A stretch of 64,000 nucleotides of DNA. Origin: Thioclava sp. ES.031. GTDB taxonomy: Bacteria; Pseudomonadota; Alphaproteobacteria; Rhodobacterales; Rhodobacteraceae. The position numbers were made by a program, and so were the translations under genes. Where the stretch lies: positions 1,808,001 to 1,872,000 of the forward strand of contig NZ_PDJO01000001.1 of assembly GCF_002563775.1 (NCBI RefSeq). Reading direction: 5' to 3'. Each line of letters opens with the position of its first letter. The stretch's first letter is position 1. Under the pieces are notes generated by a model. That model saw nothing but the letters and a program-made list of their open reading frames with translations. It had not been told where the DNA came from and searched no databases. Positions 34,792 through 44,058 of this stretch are shown in pieces.

Positions 34792-37302
34792 ATGCGTAAA
34801 TCGTTTTCCAATCTGCCCCTGACCGGTGTCAAAGTCATCGATTTCGGGCAGTATATCGCCGGGCCCGCAGTCGCGATGCTGCTGGGCGATCTGGGGGCCA
34901 CGGTCGTGCATATCGACCCGCCCGACGGCCCGATGTGGGACAGCCCGGCCAATGCCGCGCTGATGCGCAACAAGCTGATCGTGAATCTGGATCTGAAATC
35001 CGAAGACGGTCTGGCCAAGGCGCGCGCGCTTTGTGACGAGGCCGATATCATCGTCGAGAACTTCCGCCCCGGGAAGCTTGCGAAACTCGGGATCGATTTC
35101 GCCGCGATGCGCGAAGAGCGGCCCGAACTGATCACGATTTCCATTCCCGGCTTTGCCTCGAATGACGAACTCCGCCGCGAGCAGCGCGCCTTCGAGAGCG
35201 TCGTGGCGGCCAGCTCGGGCGTGTTCACCGACATGGGGCTCAACCGAGTTCTGATGGGGTTGAACCCGTCCTTCTCGCCGCTGCCGCTGTCGTCGTCCTA
35301 TGCGGCGCAGATCGCCGCCTCCGCGACGGTTCTCGCGTTGCAGTCGCGCCAGTTGACGGGGCTTGGAGATCAGATCGAGGTGCCGCTCGCGGCGGCCGTG
35401 ATGGAGGGTCTGTGCTACAACTCCATTCAGGTCTCCGACATGCCCAAACGCTACCTCACCCAGCGCGAGAACGAGATCGAGCGGCGCCGGATCGAAGGCC
35501 TGCCGATGAACGTGTCTTACGAGGACCTTCAGGAACTGCTCGACCCGTTCTTCCGCAGCTACATGTGCAAGGACGGGCGCATGTTCTACGTCGTCTGCCC
35601 CAGCCACAAGAACCACGCGCGCCGCTGCCTCGAGGTTCTGGGCATCTACGAGGAGATGATCGCGGAAGGCCTGCAGGAAGAGGAAAACACCTACAAGCCG
35701 CAGGCGGAGTGGAAGACCGATACCTCGCTTGGCGTCTATCCAATGCCGAAGTTCTGGGCCGACAAGCTCGCCGCGCGCATGAAGGAGGTGTTCATGACCC
35801 GCACCTCGCATGAGTGGAAGCGCATGTTCGGGCGGGCCGGGGTGCCGGGCGCGCCGCAGCGTTGGCTGCAGGAGTGGATCAACGACGAATTCGCGGAGGC
35901 CTCCGGGCTGATGATCGACGTCTGGGATCCCGAATATGGCGAGATGACCCAGCCCGGCCCGGTGGTCTGGATGGAGGAGAGCGGCGAGGAAGCCCTGACC
36001 CCCGAGCCGCGCCGGTGGGTGGAGTTCAACGAGGCGCTGAAGGTGCTGCGCAAGCTGCGCACCGACATTCCCGACCCCGAGGACGGCATCGCTCAGGAGG
36101 GCTGGCTGTCGGGCGTGCGCGTGCTGGATATGTGCAACGTGATCGCAGGGCCGCATGCGGCCAGCTATCTTGCGCGCTTCGGGGCGGAGGTGATCAAGAT
36201 CGATCCGGCCCATCCGCTCTATGACAGCTGGAACACCGTGGTCTATGGCCTGAGCCAGGGGCGCGGCAAACGGTCGATCCTGGCCGATGTGAAATCCGAG
36301 CATGGACGGAAGGCTTTCGAAGATCTGGTGAAATCCGTCGACGTCATTTTCTGGAACGCGCCCGACAGCCAGATCAAGCGGATGGGGCTGGATGCCGACA
36401 GTCTGCGCAAGCTGAACCCGGAGGCGATCTTCTGCAAGCTCGACTGCTTCAGTGGCGTGCGGCGCGGGGTGCGCAGCGACTACATCGGCTATGACGATCT
36501 GGTGCAGGCGACCACCGGTATCATGCTGCGCTTCGGCGGGGCTATGGACCGGCCCGAAGAGCACGCGCATGTCGGTACGATCGACGTGATGTGCGGCTTT
36601 GGCGGGGCGCTGGCCGTGGCCGCGGCGCTTTACCAGAAACACCGGTTTGGCCGGATCGGGCGGGGGCGCACGTCGCTCAGCTCGAATAGCGGGCTGCTGC
36701 AGATCCCGTTCGCCTATGATTTCCGGGGGCGGGGGCTGTTCGACGAACCCTCGGGCCCCGAGGTCAACGGTTACGATCCGCTCAGCCGGTTCTACAGCAC
36801 GGCATCGGGTATCTATATCCTGCTCAGCGCCTACGAGACGGACCTGCCGCGTTTTCGCAATGTCGAAGGGCTCGAGGACTTCCCGGATGTCCCCGAGGAA
36901 GAGCGCGCTGCGTTCCTTGCGGGCGCCTTCCAGTCGCTTCCGGCGACGGAGTGGATCGAGCGTCTGCGCGCGGCGGATATCGGCTGCGCGATCTGCCAGA
37001 ATATCGACGCGCTTCGCGCCGAGAACCTGCGCGAACCCGATGGGACGCCGGGCACCGACCGGGGCAGCTATTCCTTCTCGCTCTATCACGATCACCCGAG
37101 CGGACATCAGGTCATCCAACTCGATCCCTACGCGGTAAGACCCACGCGCGGCCGGGTCTTCGCCTTGGCGCCGACGGAGAAATTCGGGTCGTCCACGCGG
37201 CAGATCTTGAATGAATTGGGCTATTCGGATTCCGCCGTGGAGAGGATGCTGAAATCCGGTCAGCTCAGCGAAAGCTGGAGTGAGGAATACCTGCCCAGCT
37301 AA
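34792..37302 (+). CDS. dddD: Tandem CaiB-domain CoA-transferase/lyase (DddD-like DMSP lyase)
   Basis: 836 residues made of two consecutive class III CoA-transferase domains (about 1-410 and 435-836). Both begin with the family pattern: GVKVIDFGQYIAGPAVAMLLGDLGA, then GVRVLDMCNVIAGPHAASYLARFGA. This length and duplication are characteristic of DddD, which forms DMS and 3-hydroxypropionyl-CoA from DMSP. The N-domain lacks the usual catalytic Asp (IEVPLAAAVME where VxVSMQDAV is typical). Asp598 in GTIDVMCGFGG is the best conserved C-domain candidate. It is flanked by DddA- and DddT-like genes. Carnitine or betaine CoA chemistry is the alternative. Confidence 0.78.
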   Translation: MRKSFSNLPLTGVKVIDFGQYIAGPAVAMLLGDLGATVVHIDPPDGPMWDSPANAALMRNKLIVNLDLKSEDGLAKARALCDEADIIVENFRPGKLAKLGIDFAAMREERPELITISIPGFASNDELRREQRAFESVVAASSGVFTDMGLNRVLMGLNPSFSPLPLSSSYAAQIAASATVLALQSRQLTGLGDQIEVPLAAAVMEGLCYNSIQVSDMPKRYLTQRENEIERRRIEGLPMNVSYEDLQELLDPFFRSYMCKDGRMFYVVCPSHKNHARRCLEVLGIYEEMIAEGLQEEENTYKPQAEWKTDTSLGVYPMPKFWADKLAARMKEVFMTRTSHEWKRMFGRAGVPGAPQRWLQEWINDEFAEASGLMIDVWDPEYGEMTQPGPVVWMEESGEEALTPEPRRWVEFNEALKVLRKLRTDIPDPEDGIAQEGWLSGVRVLDMCNVIAGPHAASYLARFGAEVIKIDPAHPLYDSWNTVVYGLSQGRGKRSILADVKSEHGRKAFEDLVKSVDVIFWNAPDSQIKRMGLDADSLRKLNPEAIFCKLDCFSGVRRGVRSDYIGYDDLVQATTGIMLRFGGAMDRPEEHAHVGTIDVMCGFGGALAVAAALYQKHRFGRIGRGRTSLSSNSGLLQIPFAYDFRGRGLFDEPSGPEVNGYDPLSRFYSTASGIYILLSAYETDLPRFRNVEGLEDFPDVPEEERAAFLAGAFQSLPATEWIERLRAADIGCAICQNIDALRAENLREPDGTPGTDRGSYSFSLYHDHPSGHQVIQLDPYAVRPTRGRVFALAPTEKFGSSTRQILNELGYSDSAVERMLKSGQLSESWSEEYLPS

Positions 37303-37311
37303 GGGCAGCTC

Positions 37312-37343
37312 AGAGGCGTCCGCTCGAAGGGCGCCTCTTTTTT
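37312..37343 (+). terminator. Rho-independent terminator after the DddD-like gene
   Basis: A ten-pair stem (AGAGGCGTCC with GGGCGCCTCT, one G-U pair) and a run of six T. It separates the dehydrogenase/CaiB transcript from the BCCT gene, so the transporter probably has its own promoter. Confidence 0.9.
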
Positions 37344-37462
37344 GCGCTCTAAGAAGCTGATCGCAAAGGAAAGTTTCACAATTGTTCGGGTTGGTCATGT
37401 TGAACGCAGGTTCAGCAAACGGAGGAGGCTGCCCGAACCTCAAGTGCCAGAACGGAGGAAAC

Positions 37463-39109
37463 ATGGCCAAGACACCCCCATTGATGGATTTGCATATCCC
37501 AACCGCGAGCAGCGGGTTCTATTCGGGCTTTTCCAAAAGCGTCGCGATCCCGTCGAAGATTCTTGTCAGCGCGTTGATCGTCTGGGCGCTCGCAGTGCCG
37601 CAAACCGCCGACACGGTTCTCAATGCGCTCAACGGGGCTATCCTGAAGAGTTTCGCGACCTGGTATATCTATGTCGCGGCCTCTTTCCTGATCCTATGCG
37701 TCGGTCTGGCGCTGATGCCATCCACCGGCAAGCTCAAGCTCGGACGGCCGGGCGATGAGCCGGAATTCTCGCGGTTTTCGTGGTTCTCGATGATGTTCGG
37801 GGCGGGCATCGGGATCGGGATGCTCACCTTCGCCACCGCCGAGCCGATGTATCATTTCGCGAACAACCCCAATGTCATCATGGGCCAGACCACCGGCTCG
37901 GGTGCGGATAACGTGACGGCCGCCTATGTCTGGTCTTTCCTGCATTGGGGCTTTTCCGCATGGGCCTGTTATGCGCTCGTCGGTCTGTGTCTGGCCTATT
38001 TTTCCTATCGTCGGAACCTGCCGCTGACCGTGCGCTCCGCGCTGACGCCGCTCTTCGGGTCGCGGCTGTCCGGGTTCGGCGGCCATTTCGTCGATGTCGT
38101 CGCGGTGGTCGCAACGATCCTTGGGGTCGCGCAGACGCTGGGCTTCGGCGTCGAGCAATTCGTCGCCGGTCTCGATCGCGTGGGCTTTGGCAGCTGGATC
38201 CTCAAGGCGGATGGGAGCCCTAGCACCGCCGGCATTGTCGTCGCGCTCGTCATCATTCTCGGGGCCTCGACGCTCTCCGCACTCTCGGGTGTCGGCAAGG
38301 GCATCAAATGGCTGTCGAACCTGAACATGGGCCTCAGCTTCTTCCTGTTGGCCTTCTTCATCCTCTTCGGGTCGACCTTCTTCGGTCTGCATGCGCTGTT
38401 CTCCGGCTTGCTTGCCTATGTGGAACAGCTTCCGCGCTTGCTCTTCACCGTCTGGCATCCCGACGGCACCAAGACTGGCGATGCGTTGGCCGCGTGGCAG
38501 GGCAGCTGGTCGGTCTTCTACTGGGCGTGGTGGATCGCCTTCGCGCCCTTCGTCGGTGTCTTCCTCGCACGGATCTCGCGCGGCAGAAGCATTCGGGAAT
38601 ACGTCATGGGCGCGGTCATCGTGCCGTCCCTGATGTGCTTCGTCTGGTTCACGCTGGTGGGCGGCACGGCGATCGACATGACGCTGAACGGCACCGCGGG
38701 CGACGCGATCTCCAGCGCGGGTCAGGAAAGCCAGCTTTTCGTGATGCTCGACCTGATCTTGCATGGCGGCGTGGCCTGGGCGATGGCGCTGATCGTCGTG
38801 GTCCTGCTGTTGACCTATCTCGTGACGACCGCGGACTCGGCGATCCTGATCGTCAACACGATCAATGCCGCGGGTGAGGAAAGCCCGAAAGGCCGTGGTC
38901 ATATCGTCTTCTGGGGCGTCGCGCTCAGCTTCGTCGTGGGCGCCATGCTCCTTGTCGGAGGGCTCGAAGCGATCAAAACGGCCATGGTGATCGGCGCATT
39001 GCCATTCAGCTTCGTGATGTTCCTGATGTGCATCGCGCTCGTCAAAGCGGTGATCCGGGACGGGATCCGCGAAAGAAACGGGGTGCAGAGCATCCACGTA
39101 GCGAGCTGA
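37463..39109 (+). CDS. dddT: BCCT-family betaine/choline/DMSP transporter (DddT-like)
   Basis: 548 residues with about twelve transmembrane helices and the BCCT landmarks: MFGAGIGIGMLTFATAEPMYHF (TM3 region, near residue 115), HWGFSAWACYALVGLCLAYF, and FYWAWWIAFAPFVGVFLARISRGRSIREY near 350, where the Trp-rich box binds the trimethylammonium or dimethylsulfonium group. The TM3 motif GAGIGIGM resembles the GxGxGx forms of Na+- or H+-coupled carriers. GGAGGAAAC precedes the ATG. Location after a DddD-like gene suggests DMSP import; betaine or carnitine also possible. Confidence 0.85.
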   Translation: MAKTPPLMDLHIPTASSGFYSGFSKSVAIPSKILVSALIVWALAVPQTADTVLNALNGAILKSFATWYIYVAASFLILCVGLALMPSTGKLKLGRPGDEPEFSRFSWFSMMFGAGIGIGMLTFATAEPMYHFANNPNVIMGQTTGSGADNVTAAYVWSFLHWGFSAWACYALVGLCLAYFSYRRNLPLTVRSALTPLFGSRLSGFGGHFVDVVAVVATILGVAQTLGFGVEQFVAGLDRVGFGSWILKADGSPSTAGIVVALVIILGASTLSALSGVGKGIKWLSNLNMGLSFFLLAFFILFGSTFFGLHALFSGLLAYVEQLPRLLFTVWHPDGTKTGDALAAWQGSWSVFYWAWWIAFAPFVGVFLARISRGRSIREYVMGAVIVPSLMCFVWFTLVGGTAIDMTLNGTAGDAISSAGQESQLFVMLDLILHGGVAWAMALIVVVLLLTYLVTTADSAILIVNTINAAGEESPKGRGHIVFWGVALSFVVGAMLLVGGLEAIKTAMVIGALPFSFVMFLMCIALVKAVIRDGIRERNGVQSIHVAS

Positions 39110-39362
39110 GCACCGCAATCGCCCGCCGCACCACGCCAGACCAGACATCGGCGCGGCGGACGATTGGCAAAAGGGGCCGGGTGTTGCGACGAAGACCTTC
39201 TCGGGCGACCATCGCATCGATGTCGCATCGAGGCATTGGAGCGACGTATGTGCTCGATTGGAGGGCGAAAAATCGTCGTAGGGGCGGGGCACCTTCAATC
39301 CGGGTTTGCGCCCGGACGCCACGCGGTTCATTCTCCGCCTCGAATTTTCCCCGGAGGCCATC

Positions 39363-39779
39363 ATGGCACGCCAGACAAAGCTCATCCTCTGCCCGATCAA
39401 CCTGCGCCACGCTCAGGTCGAGCATCATGCCTATATGGAAGCCGTCGAGATGGCGCGGCGGCGCCGTGCGAAGCTGATCGTGGCGACGATCGCGCCCGAG
39501 ATCGAGCGTAACCTCAACATTTACAACTCGGATACCTATTGGGGCCAGCAGCTGCGCAAATTCCTCAACGACAATCCCGCCAGCGGGGTGACCGAGGTCG
39601 AGATGGTCGTGCGCAAGGGCGCGGTGCATCGCCAGATCGTCAAGCTGGCGGATGAGCGCAAGGTGGACCTGATCGTGATGGAAGCGGCCAACCCGAAGGT
39701 GCAGGATTACCTTCTGGGCACCACAGCGTCTCATGTGGTGACCCATGCGGAGTGCTCGGTCTACGTCGTGCGGAGCTAA
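39363..39779 (+). CDS. Universal stress protein family (UspA-like)
   Basis: 138 residues of the Usp fold: the strand KLILCPINL at the start, an alpha/beta core, VDLIVMEAA, and the C-terminal nucleotide-binding stretch GTTASHVVTHAECSVYVVRS, slightly altered from the ATP-binding GxSxxxxV consensus. GGAGG precedes the ATG. It follows the BCCT gene by 253 bases on the same strand and may be tied to osmolyte or stress uptake; stand-alone Usp proteins often regulate transporters. Confidence 0.85.
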   Translation: MARQTKLILCPINLRHAQVEHHAYMEAVEMARRRRAKLIVATIAPEIERNLNIYNSDTYWGQQLRKFLNDNPASGVTEVEMVVRKGAVHRQIVKLADERKVDLIVMEAANPKVQDYLLGTTASHVVTHAECSVYVVRS

Positions 39780-40084
39780 GGGCTGGCCCGGGGTACAGCT
39801 ATTCCGGTCTGGCCTCTGCAGCGGCGCCCGGTACGCGGCGAAGCCGCAGGGCGCGCGCCGGCCCGTCCCGGCGGGCTGGCGCATTGGCCAACCGCGCAAG
39901 ACGTTCATTCGGGAGAGGGGTTTGGCGGCCATAAAGCGCTACCGCTCACAGCTCATGATGCGCCATCCCACGGACCGGTGCGCGCCCTGCTTCCAAGGCA
40001 ACCCAAGCTGATATTCGGGAAAAGTCCGCGCCTGTCGCGCGGCGGGTCGGACCCGCCCCAATGCAGGGGCGGATCCCTTTCTTC
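39780..40084. other. Convergent intergenic region between usp and proV-like genes
   Basis: 305 bases of GC-rich sequence without a supportable gene. It ends in the hairpin listed at 40050. No promoter is expected here because both flanking genes end in it. Confidence 0.6.
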
Positions 40085-40088
40085 TTAC
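40050..40088. terminator. Terminator hairpin between convergent genes
   Basis: GGACCCGCCCC (40050-40060) pairs with GGGGCGGATCC (40067-40077), ten of eleven positions, followed by CTTTCTTCTT. It ends the usp transcript and probably also the proV-like one. Confidence 0.7.
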
Positions 40089-41134
40089 CTCTTGGCGGTC
40101 TCGCCCGAGGATTGCGCGGGCACCAGCGCGCGCATGATCGAGGGCATGGTGAGGCTGCCGACCGGCTCGCCCCCCATCACCACGCGGTAGCGGCGGTCGA
40201 GCGCCCCTTCGGCCTTGGCGATGACGCTTTCGAGGTTGTCGTTGCCGTCGATATCGCCCGACATTTCGCCTTCCGGCGCGCCGCGCTCCATCACCGAGCG
40301 CACGCGCAACACGCGGGCGCGGTTGATGTCGGCCACGAAGTCCTCGATGTAGGGATCCGCCGGGTTGAGCAGGATCTCCTGCGGCTCGCCCTGCTGGACC
40401 ACCCGACCATCGTTCAGGATCACCAGGTGATCGGCGAGCTTGAGCGCTTCGTCCAGATCGTGGGTGATGAAGATGATGGTCTTGTGCAGCTCGGCCTGAA
40501 GCTCGAGCAGCAGGTCCTGCATGTCGGTTCGGATCAGCGGATCGAGCGCCGAGAAAGCTTCGTCCATCAGCATGATGTCCGAGTTCGACGCCAGCGCCCG
40601 GGCGATGCCCACACGCTGCTGCATCCCGCCCGAGAGCTGGTGCGGGTGGTGATCCCCGTAGCCCCCGAGCCCGACGCGGTCGAGCCATTTCTCGGCCTCC
40701 GCGACATAGTCGGAGGCCGGGAAGCCGCGGGTGGCCAGCGCCATCGCCGTGTTCTCCGCCACCGTGCGGTGGGGCAGAAGGGCGAATTTCTGGAACACCA
40801 TCGACATCCGCTCGCGCCGCAACGTGCGCAGCTGCGCCTCGTTATAGTCGAGGATGTTCTCGCCATTGACGAGAACCTCCCCCGCGGTCGGCTCGATGAG
40901 CCGGTTGAGGTGCCGGATCAGCGTGGATTTACCCGAGCCCGAAAGCCCCATGATGACGGTGATCTCACCCTCGTTCATGTCCACGTTGATGTCGTTGAGC
41001 CCGAGCACGTGATTGCGCTTCTCGAGCAGCTCCGGCTTGCCCATGCCCGCTTTGACGTCTTCGAGCGCCGCTTGCGGATCCGACCCGAAGATCTTGTAGA
41101 GGTGTCGGATCGAGACCTTGATATCTTTCGTCAT
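40085..41134 (-). CDS. proV: Glycine betaine/proline-type ABC transporter ATP-binding protein
   Basis: About 349 residues. Walker A is GLSGSGKST near residue 62, the signature LSGGMQQRVGIARAL near 168 and Walker B IMLMDEAFSALD follows. The N-terminal HLYKIFG and the length beyond the core are typical of ProV/OpuAA. The C-terminal region is short for a double CBS module and looks degenerate. GAGGAG precedes the ATG. It is the last gene of a proX-proW-proV operon facing the DMSP-like cluster. Confidence 0.92.
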   Translation of the reverse strand: MTKDIKVSIRHLYKIFGSDPQAALEDVKAGMGKPELLEKRNHVLGLNDINVDMNEGEITVIMGLSGSGKSTLIRHLNRLIEPTAGEVLVNGENILDYNEAQLRTLRRERMSMVFQKFALLPHRTVAENTAMALATRGFPASDYVAEAEKWLDRVGLGGYGDHHPHQLSGGMQQRVGIARALASNSDIMLMDEAFSALDPLIRTDMQDLLLELQAELHKTIIFITHDLDEALKLADHLVILNDGRVVQQGEPQEILLNPADPYIEDFVADINRARVLRVRSVMERGAPEGEMSGDIDGNDNLESVIAKAEGALDRRYRVVMGGEPVGSLTMPSIMRALVPAQSSGETAKR

Positions 41135-41144
41135 GCCTGTCTCC

Positions 41145-42188
41145 TCACTTCCGGCTCTTGCTGGTGTCGATGCGTGCAAGCGACGCTTTCGTCACACGGT
41201 CGAGCAGGATCGCGATGATCACGATCCCGAAGCCAGCCACGAGACCCGTGCCCAGTTCGAGCGACCGGATGCCGCGCAGCACGAGCACGCCCAGACCCGG
41301 AGCCGAGACGAGCGAAGCGATCACCACCATGGCGAGGCTCATCATGATCGTCTGGTTCACGCCAGCCATGATGTTGGGCAGCGCGAGCGGGATCTGCACC
41401 CCGAACAGCTTCTGGCGCTTGGTCATGCCGAAGGCGTCGGCCGCCTCGATCACGTCGGGATCGACCAGACGGATGCCGAGATCGGTCAGGCGCACCACGG
41501 GTACGATCGCATAGAGGATGATCGCGATGCCGTAGAGCTTCGGCTCGGTGACCGAGAACAGGAAGATCAGCGGGATCAGGTAAACAAAGGGCGGCAGCGT
41601 CTGCAGCATGTCGAGGATCGGGATCACGGTGCGCTGGAGCCGGTCGCTCCGCGACATCGCAATGCCTATGGGCACCCCGAAGAGGACGCATATGAAGGCA
41701 CAGACGAAGATGATCGCCAGCGTCTGCATGGCCGCCTCATAGTGATTGATGAAGGCGAGGAAGGCGATCGAGACCAGCACGAAGACCACCAGTCTCCAGG
41801 AGCGCGTCACGAGCCAGGTGATCAGCATCAGGATCGGCACCATCAGCCACCACGGCGTGTTGGTCATGATCCAGAGCATGTCGCGCAGGGCCCAGCTCAG
41901 CGGCTGGGTCAGCGGGTCCACGACGGCGCGCAGCCCGCCGCGGATCGCGAGGAACCCGTCCTCGAGGCCTTGCGTCACGTCGCGCGAGGGCGGGATCGCC
42001 CCGCAGGCCTTGTTGAGTGCGTCGAGCGAGGGGAAGGGCCAGTTCCAGAGGCTGGGGCCCTGCGTCGTGGTGCCGTCGGTCTGCGCGATCAGGTCGGCCA
42101 TCGACGTCATGCCGCCGCCGCCGTCGCCGCCGGCCGAACACCAGTCCTTCAGCCCCACCGCGTTGAAGAAATTCTCGTAAGCTGCCAT
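41145..42188 (-). CDS. proW: Glycine betaine/proline-type ABC transporter permease
   Basis: About 347 residues with a long hydrophilic N-terminus (about 1-85), six or seven membrane helices and the coupling loop VIEAADAFGMTKRQKLFGVQIPLALPNIMAG near residue 255. This matches ProW/OpuAB. The start at MAAYENFF has no strong ribosome site, so the N-terminus is uncertain by some residues. It lies ten bases before proV. Confidence 0.92.
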   Translation of the reverse strand: MAAYENFFNAVGLKDWCSAGGDGGGGMTSMADLIAQTDGTTTQGPSLWNWPFPSLDALNKACGAIPPSRDVTQGLEDGFLAIRGGLRAVVDPLTQPLSWALRDMLWIMTNTPWWLMVPILMLITWLVTRSWRLVVFVLVSIAFLAFINHYEAAMQTLAIIFVCAFICVLFGVPIGIAMSRSDRLQRTVIPILDMLQTLPPFVYLIPLIFLFSVTEPKLYGIAIILYAIVPVVRLTDLGIRLVDPDVIEAADAFGMTKRQKLFGVQIPLALPNIMAGVNQTIMMSLAMVVIASLVSAPGLGVLVLRGIRSLELGTGLVAGFGIVIIAILLDRVTKASLARIDTSKSRK

Positions 42189-42302
42189 TGGTTTTCCGGG
42201 TCGCCGAAGGAGACCCGTCCCATATTGTTGCGTGATTGATCGAAAAAGGACGGGGCCTGTCCCGGCCCCGTCCATGTGTTGCGCGTCAGGCGCGCGTCAC
42301 GA

Positions 42303-43298
42303 TCATCCGCCGATCAGCTTCGAAAGCTTCTTCTGGGCATCGGCATCGAGCCAGTTCTTCCAGGTGTCCTGATAGTTCTTGATGAAGTAGACAGCCGTCT
42401 CTTCACCCGAGGCTTTGTTCTCGTCCTGCCAGGCGAGCAGCTTCGACATGGTGTCGGTCTTGAAGCTCATCTTCGAGAAGAACTCGGTCTCGGCCGGGTG
42501 GGTCTTCGCGAAGTCGCTCGTCACCGAGGTCAGCACCGGAGCGGCCGGGAAGTCCGAAACCTGCGGGTTCGACGCGTCCTTGTTCTGCAGATTGTCGAAC
42601 TTGGCCTTGTCGTAATCGCCAAGTTTCACGCGGGTCATGTCGTAGTTGCCCATGACCACGGTCGGACCCCAGTAGTAGCCGAACCACGGCTTCTTGTCGG
42701 CGAAGGCCGAACCGATCGACGAGGCGAGCGTCTGGCCGGAGCCGTGGTTGAACACCTTGATGCCCGAGCTCTCGAGGTCGAGCGCCTTGATCAGATTGTC
42801 GCTCACGACGCGGCAGCCCCAGCCGTCGGGGCAGTTGTTGAACGTGCCGCCGACCCATTCGGGGTGCGCCATGACGCCCTCGATGGTCTTCAGCTCGGGG
42901 TGCTCTTTGGCGAGGTAGGTGGGGATCCACCAGCCTTCGACGCCACCCGGCTGAAGCGTCTTGGCGACGCGCTTGATCTTGCCTTCGCTCTCGAGCTTCT
43001 TGTAGGCATCGCCGGCCGAGTTCAGCCACAGGTTGGTGACGACGTCGGGGCGGCCGTTTTCGGCGATCGAGGTAATCGCGGGAATCGTGTCGGATTTGAC
43101 GAGGCTGGTGTTGCAGCCATAGCCCTGATCCAGCATGAACTTCGCGATGTTGGTGGTGACCTCGGCGGCAGCCCAGTTCATCTGGGCGATCGAGATGTCA
43201 CCGCATTGCTCGGCAGCGCGGGCGGTGCCCGTCTGTGCCGCAAAGCCAGTCACCATAGCCGTCGCACCGGCGACCGCGAGAAGTGTCGTCTTCCGCAT
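42303..43298 (-). CDS. proX: Glycine betaine/choline-type ABC substrate-binding protein
   Basis: About 331 residues with a signal peptide cleaved near ARA/AEQCGD. The OpuAC domain shows the aromatic ligand residues expected for a quaternary ammonium or sulfonium cage (MNWAAAEV, GGVEGWWIPTYL, KPWFGYYWGPTVVMG) and Cys pairs (FNNCPDGWGC) likely to form a disulfide. GAGGAAAA precedes the ATG. It is first in the operon. Betaine, choline or DMSP are all possible ligands. Confidence 0.92.
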   Translation of the reverse strand: MRKTTLLAVAGATAMVTGFAAQTGTARAAEQCGDISIAQMNWAAAEVTTNIAKFMLDQGYGCNTSLVKSDTIPAITSIAENGRPDVVTNLWLNSAGDAYKKLESEGKIKRVAKTLQPGGVEGWWIPTYLAKEHPELKTIEGVMAHPEWVGGTFNNCPDGWGCRVVSDNLIKALDLESSGIKVFNHGSGQTLASSIGSAFADKKPWFGYYWGPTVVMGNYDMTRVKLGDYDKAKFDNLQNKDASNPQVSDFPAAPVLTSVTSDFAKTHPAETEFFSKMSFKTDTMSKLLAWQDENKASGEETAVYFIKNYQDTWKNWLDADAQKKLSKLIGG

Positions 43299-44058
43299 AT
43301 GTTTTCCTCTCATCCGTTGGATTGTTTACGATCGTGCTCGGATCGCATTCGCGTTGCGCGTGATAAGACCGTCAGACCTCCCCGCGCGGGCGTGCATCCA
43401 CCCGGGGGAGCGTCGCGGCTCATCGTCGACATTCAGGTTGCGCAGTGCACGCGAATGCGCCCTCTCGACGATTGCCGCAAACGGTATCGTCCGCATCCCC
43501 GATCAGCAATCGTCCGCCAGTCACATTAATTTGAGAAAAGCGTCATGGAACCCAATGATTACTTGAGGAAAACCTGTTAATCGCGGCGTGACGTCGGCCA
43601 TCGGGCGGCGCGACGGGCTACCCTCCGAGACGGTGTCTGACTGGGGGTTCGGGCGCATCATCCGGCGAGGTTTTTGCGACGGGCTACATCGCTTCGATCT
43701 GCGGCTTTGCGACAGGTCACCAGCCCTCAAGTTCCTCCAATGCGGCCATTTTCGAGAACTCAGCTTCGGCGCGGCGGCAGGGGAGTGAGGCGCGAAAAAC
43801 CGGCCCTGTTTTCGACGTCTCGCCGCGCCACTGTTTTCGCGGAAATCAGGCTTTGCGGATGTCACGCGGATAGTAGTAGATCGGCAAAGTTCTCTCCGGG
43901 GGTGGCAATCCTTGCTCTCGGGCGCGGCGGATTGGGGGCGCGTGGGTCGGTTTTGTCGCACGTTACGCAACGTCATCTTTTCATAGTTTCGCCGTAATCC
44001 GGCGTTAACCAGAGGGGATCACCCTCAGCCCTCGACGGTTTCGAGATGGAGGCCCGGC
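43299..44058. other. Long intergenic region between proX and trgA
   Basis: 760 bases between divergent genes with no gene I can support. An AT-richer block at about 43515-43580 could hold the proX promoter, which would give a leader of about 200 bases. A 5-4-5 inverted repeat ACGTT-ACGC-AACGT lies at 43960-43973, about 85 bases upstream of trgA. The rest shows nothing distinctive and may hide a small RNA. Confidence 0.5.

Noticed and set aside
32964-35243. A 759-residue minus-strand reading frame
   Set aside because: It is antisense to the GMC dehydrogenase and DddD-like genes, is rich in Arg, His and Gly in a shadow pattern, and lacks domain motifs.
34678-37470. A 930-residue minus-strand reading frame
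   Set aside because: Antisense shadow of the tandem CaiB-domain gene, whose motifs are unambiguous on the plus strand.
43960-43973. ACGTT-ACGC-AACGT as a defined operator of trgA
   Set aside because: A five-base arm is likely by chance in this much sequence and matches no consensus I know, so it is noted but not called as a site.
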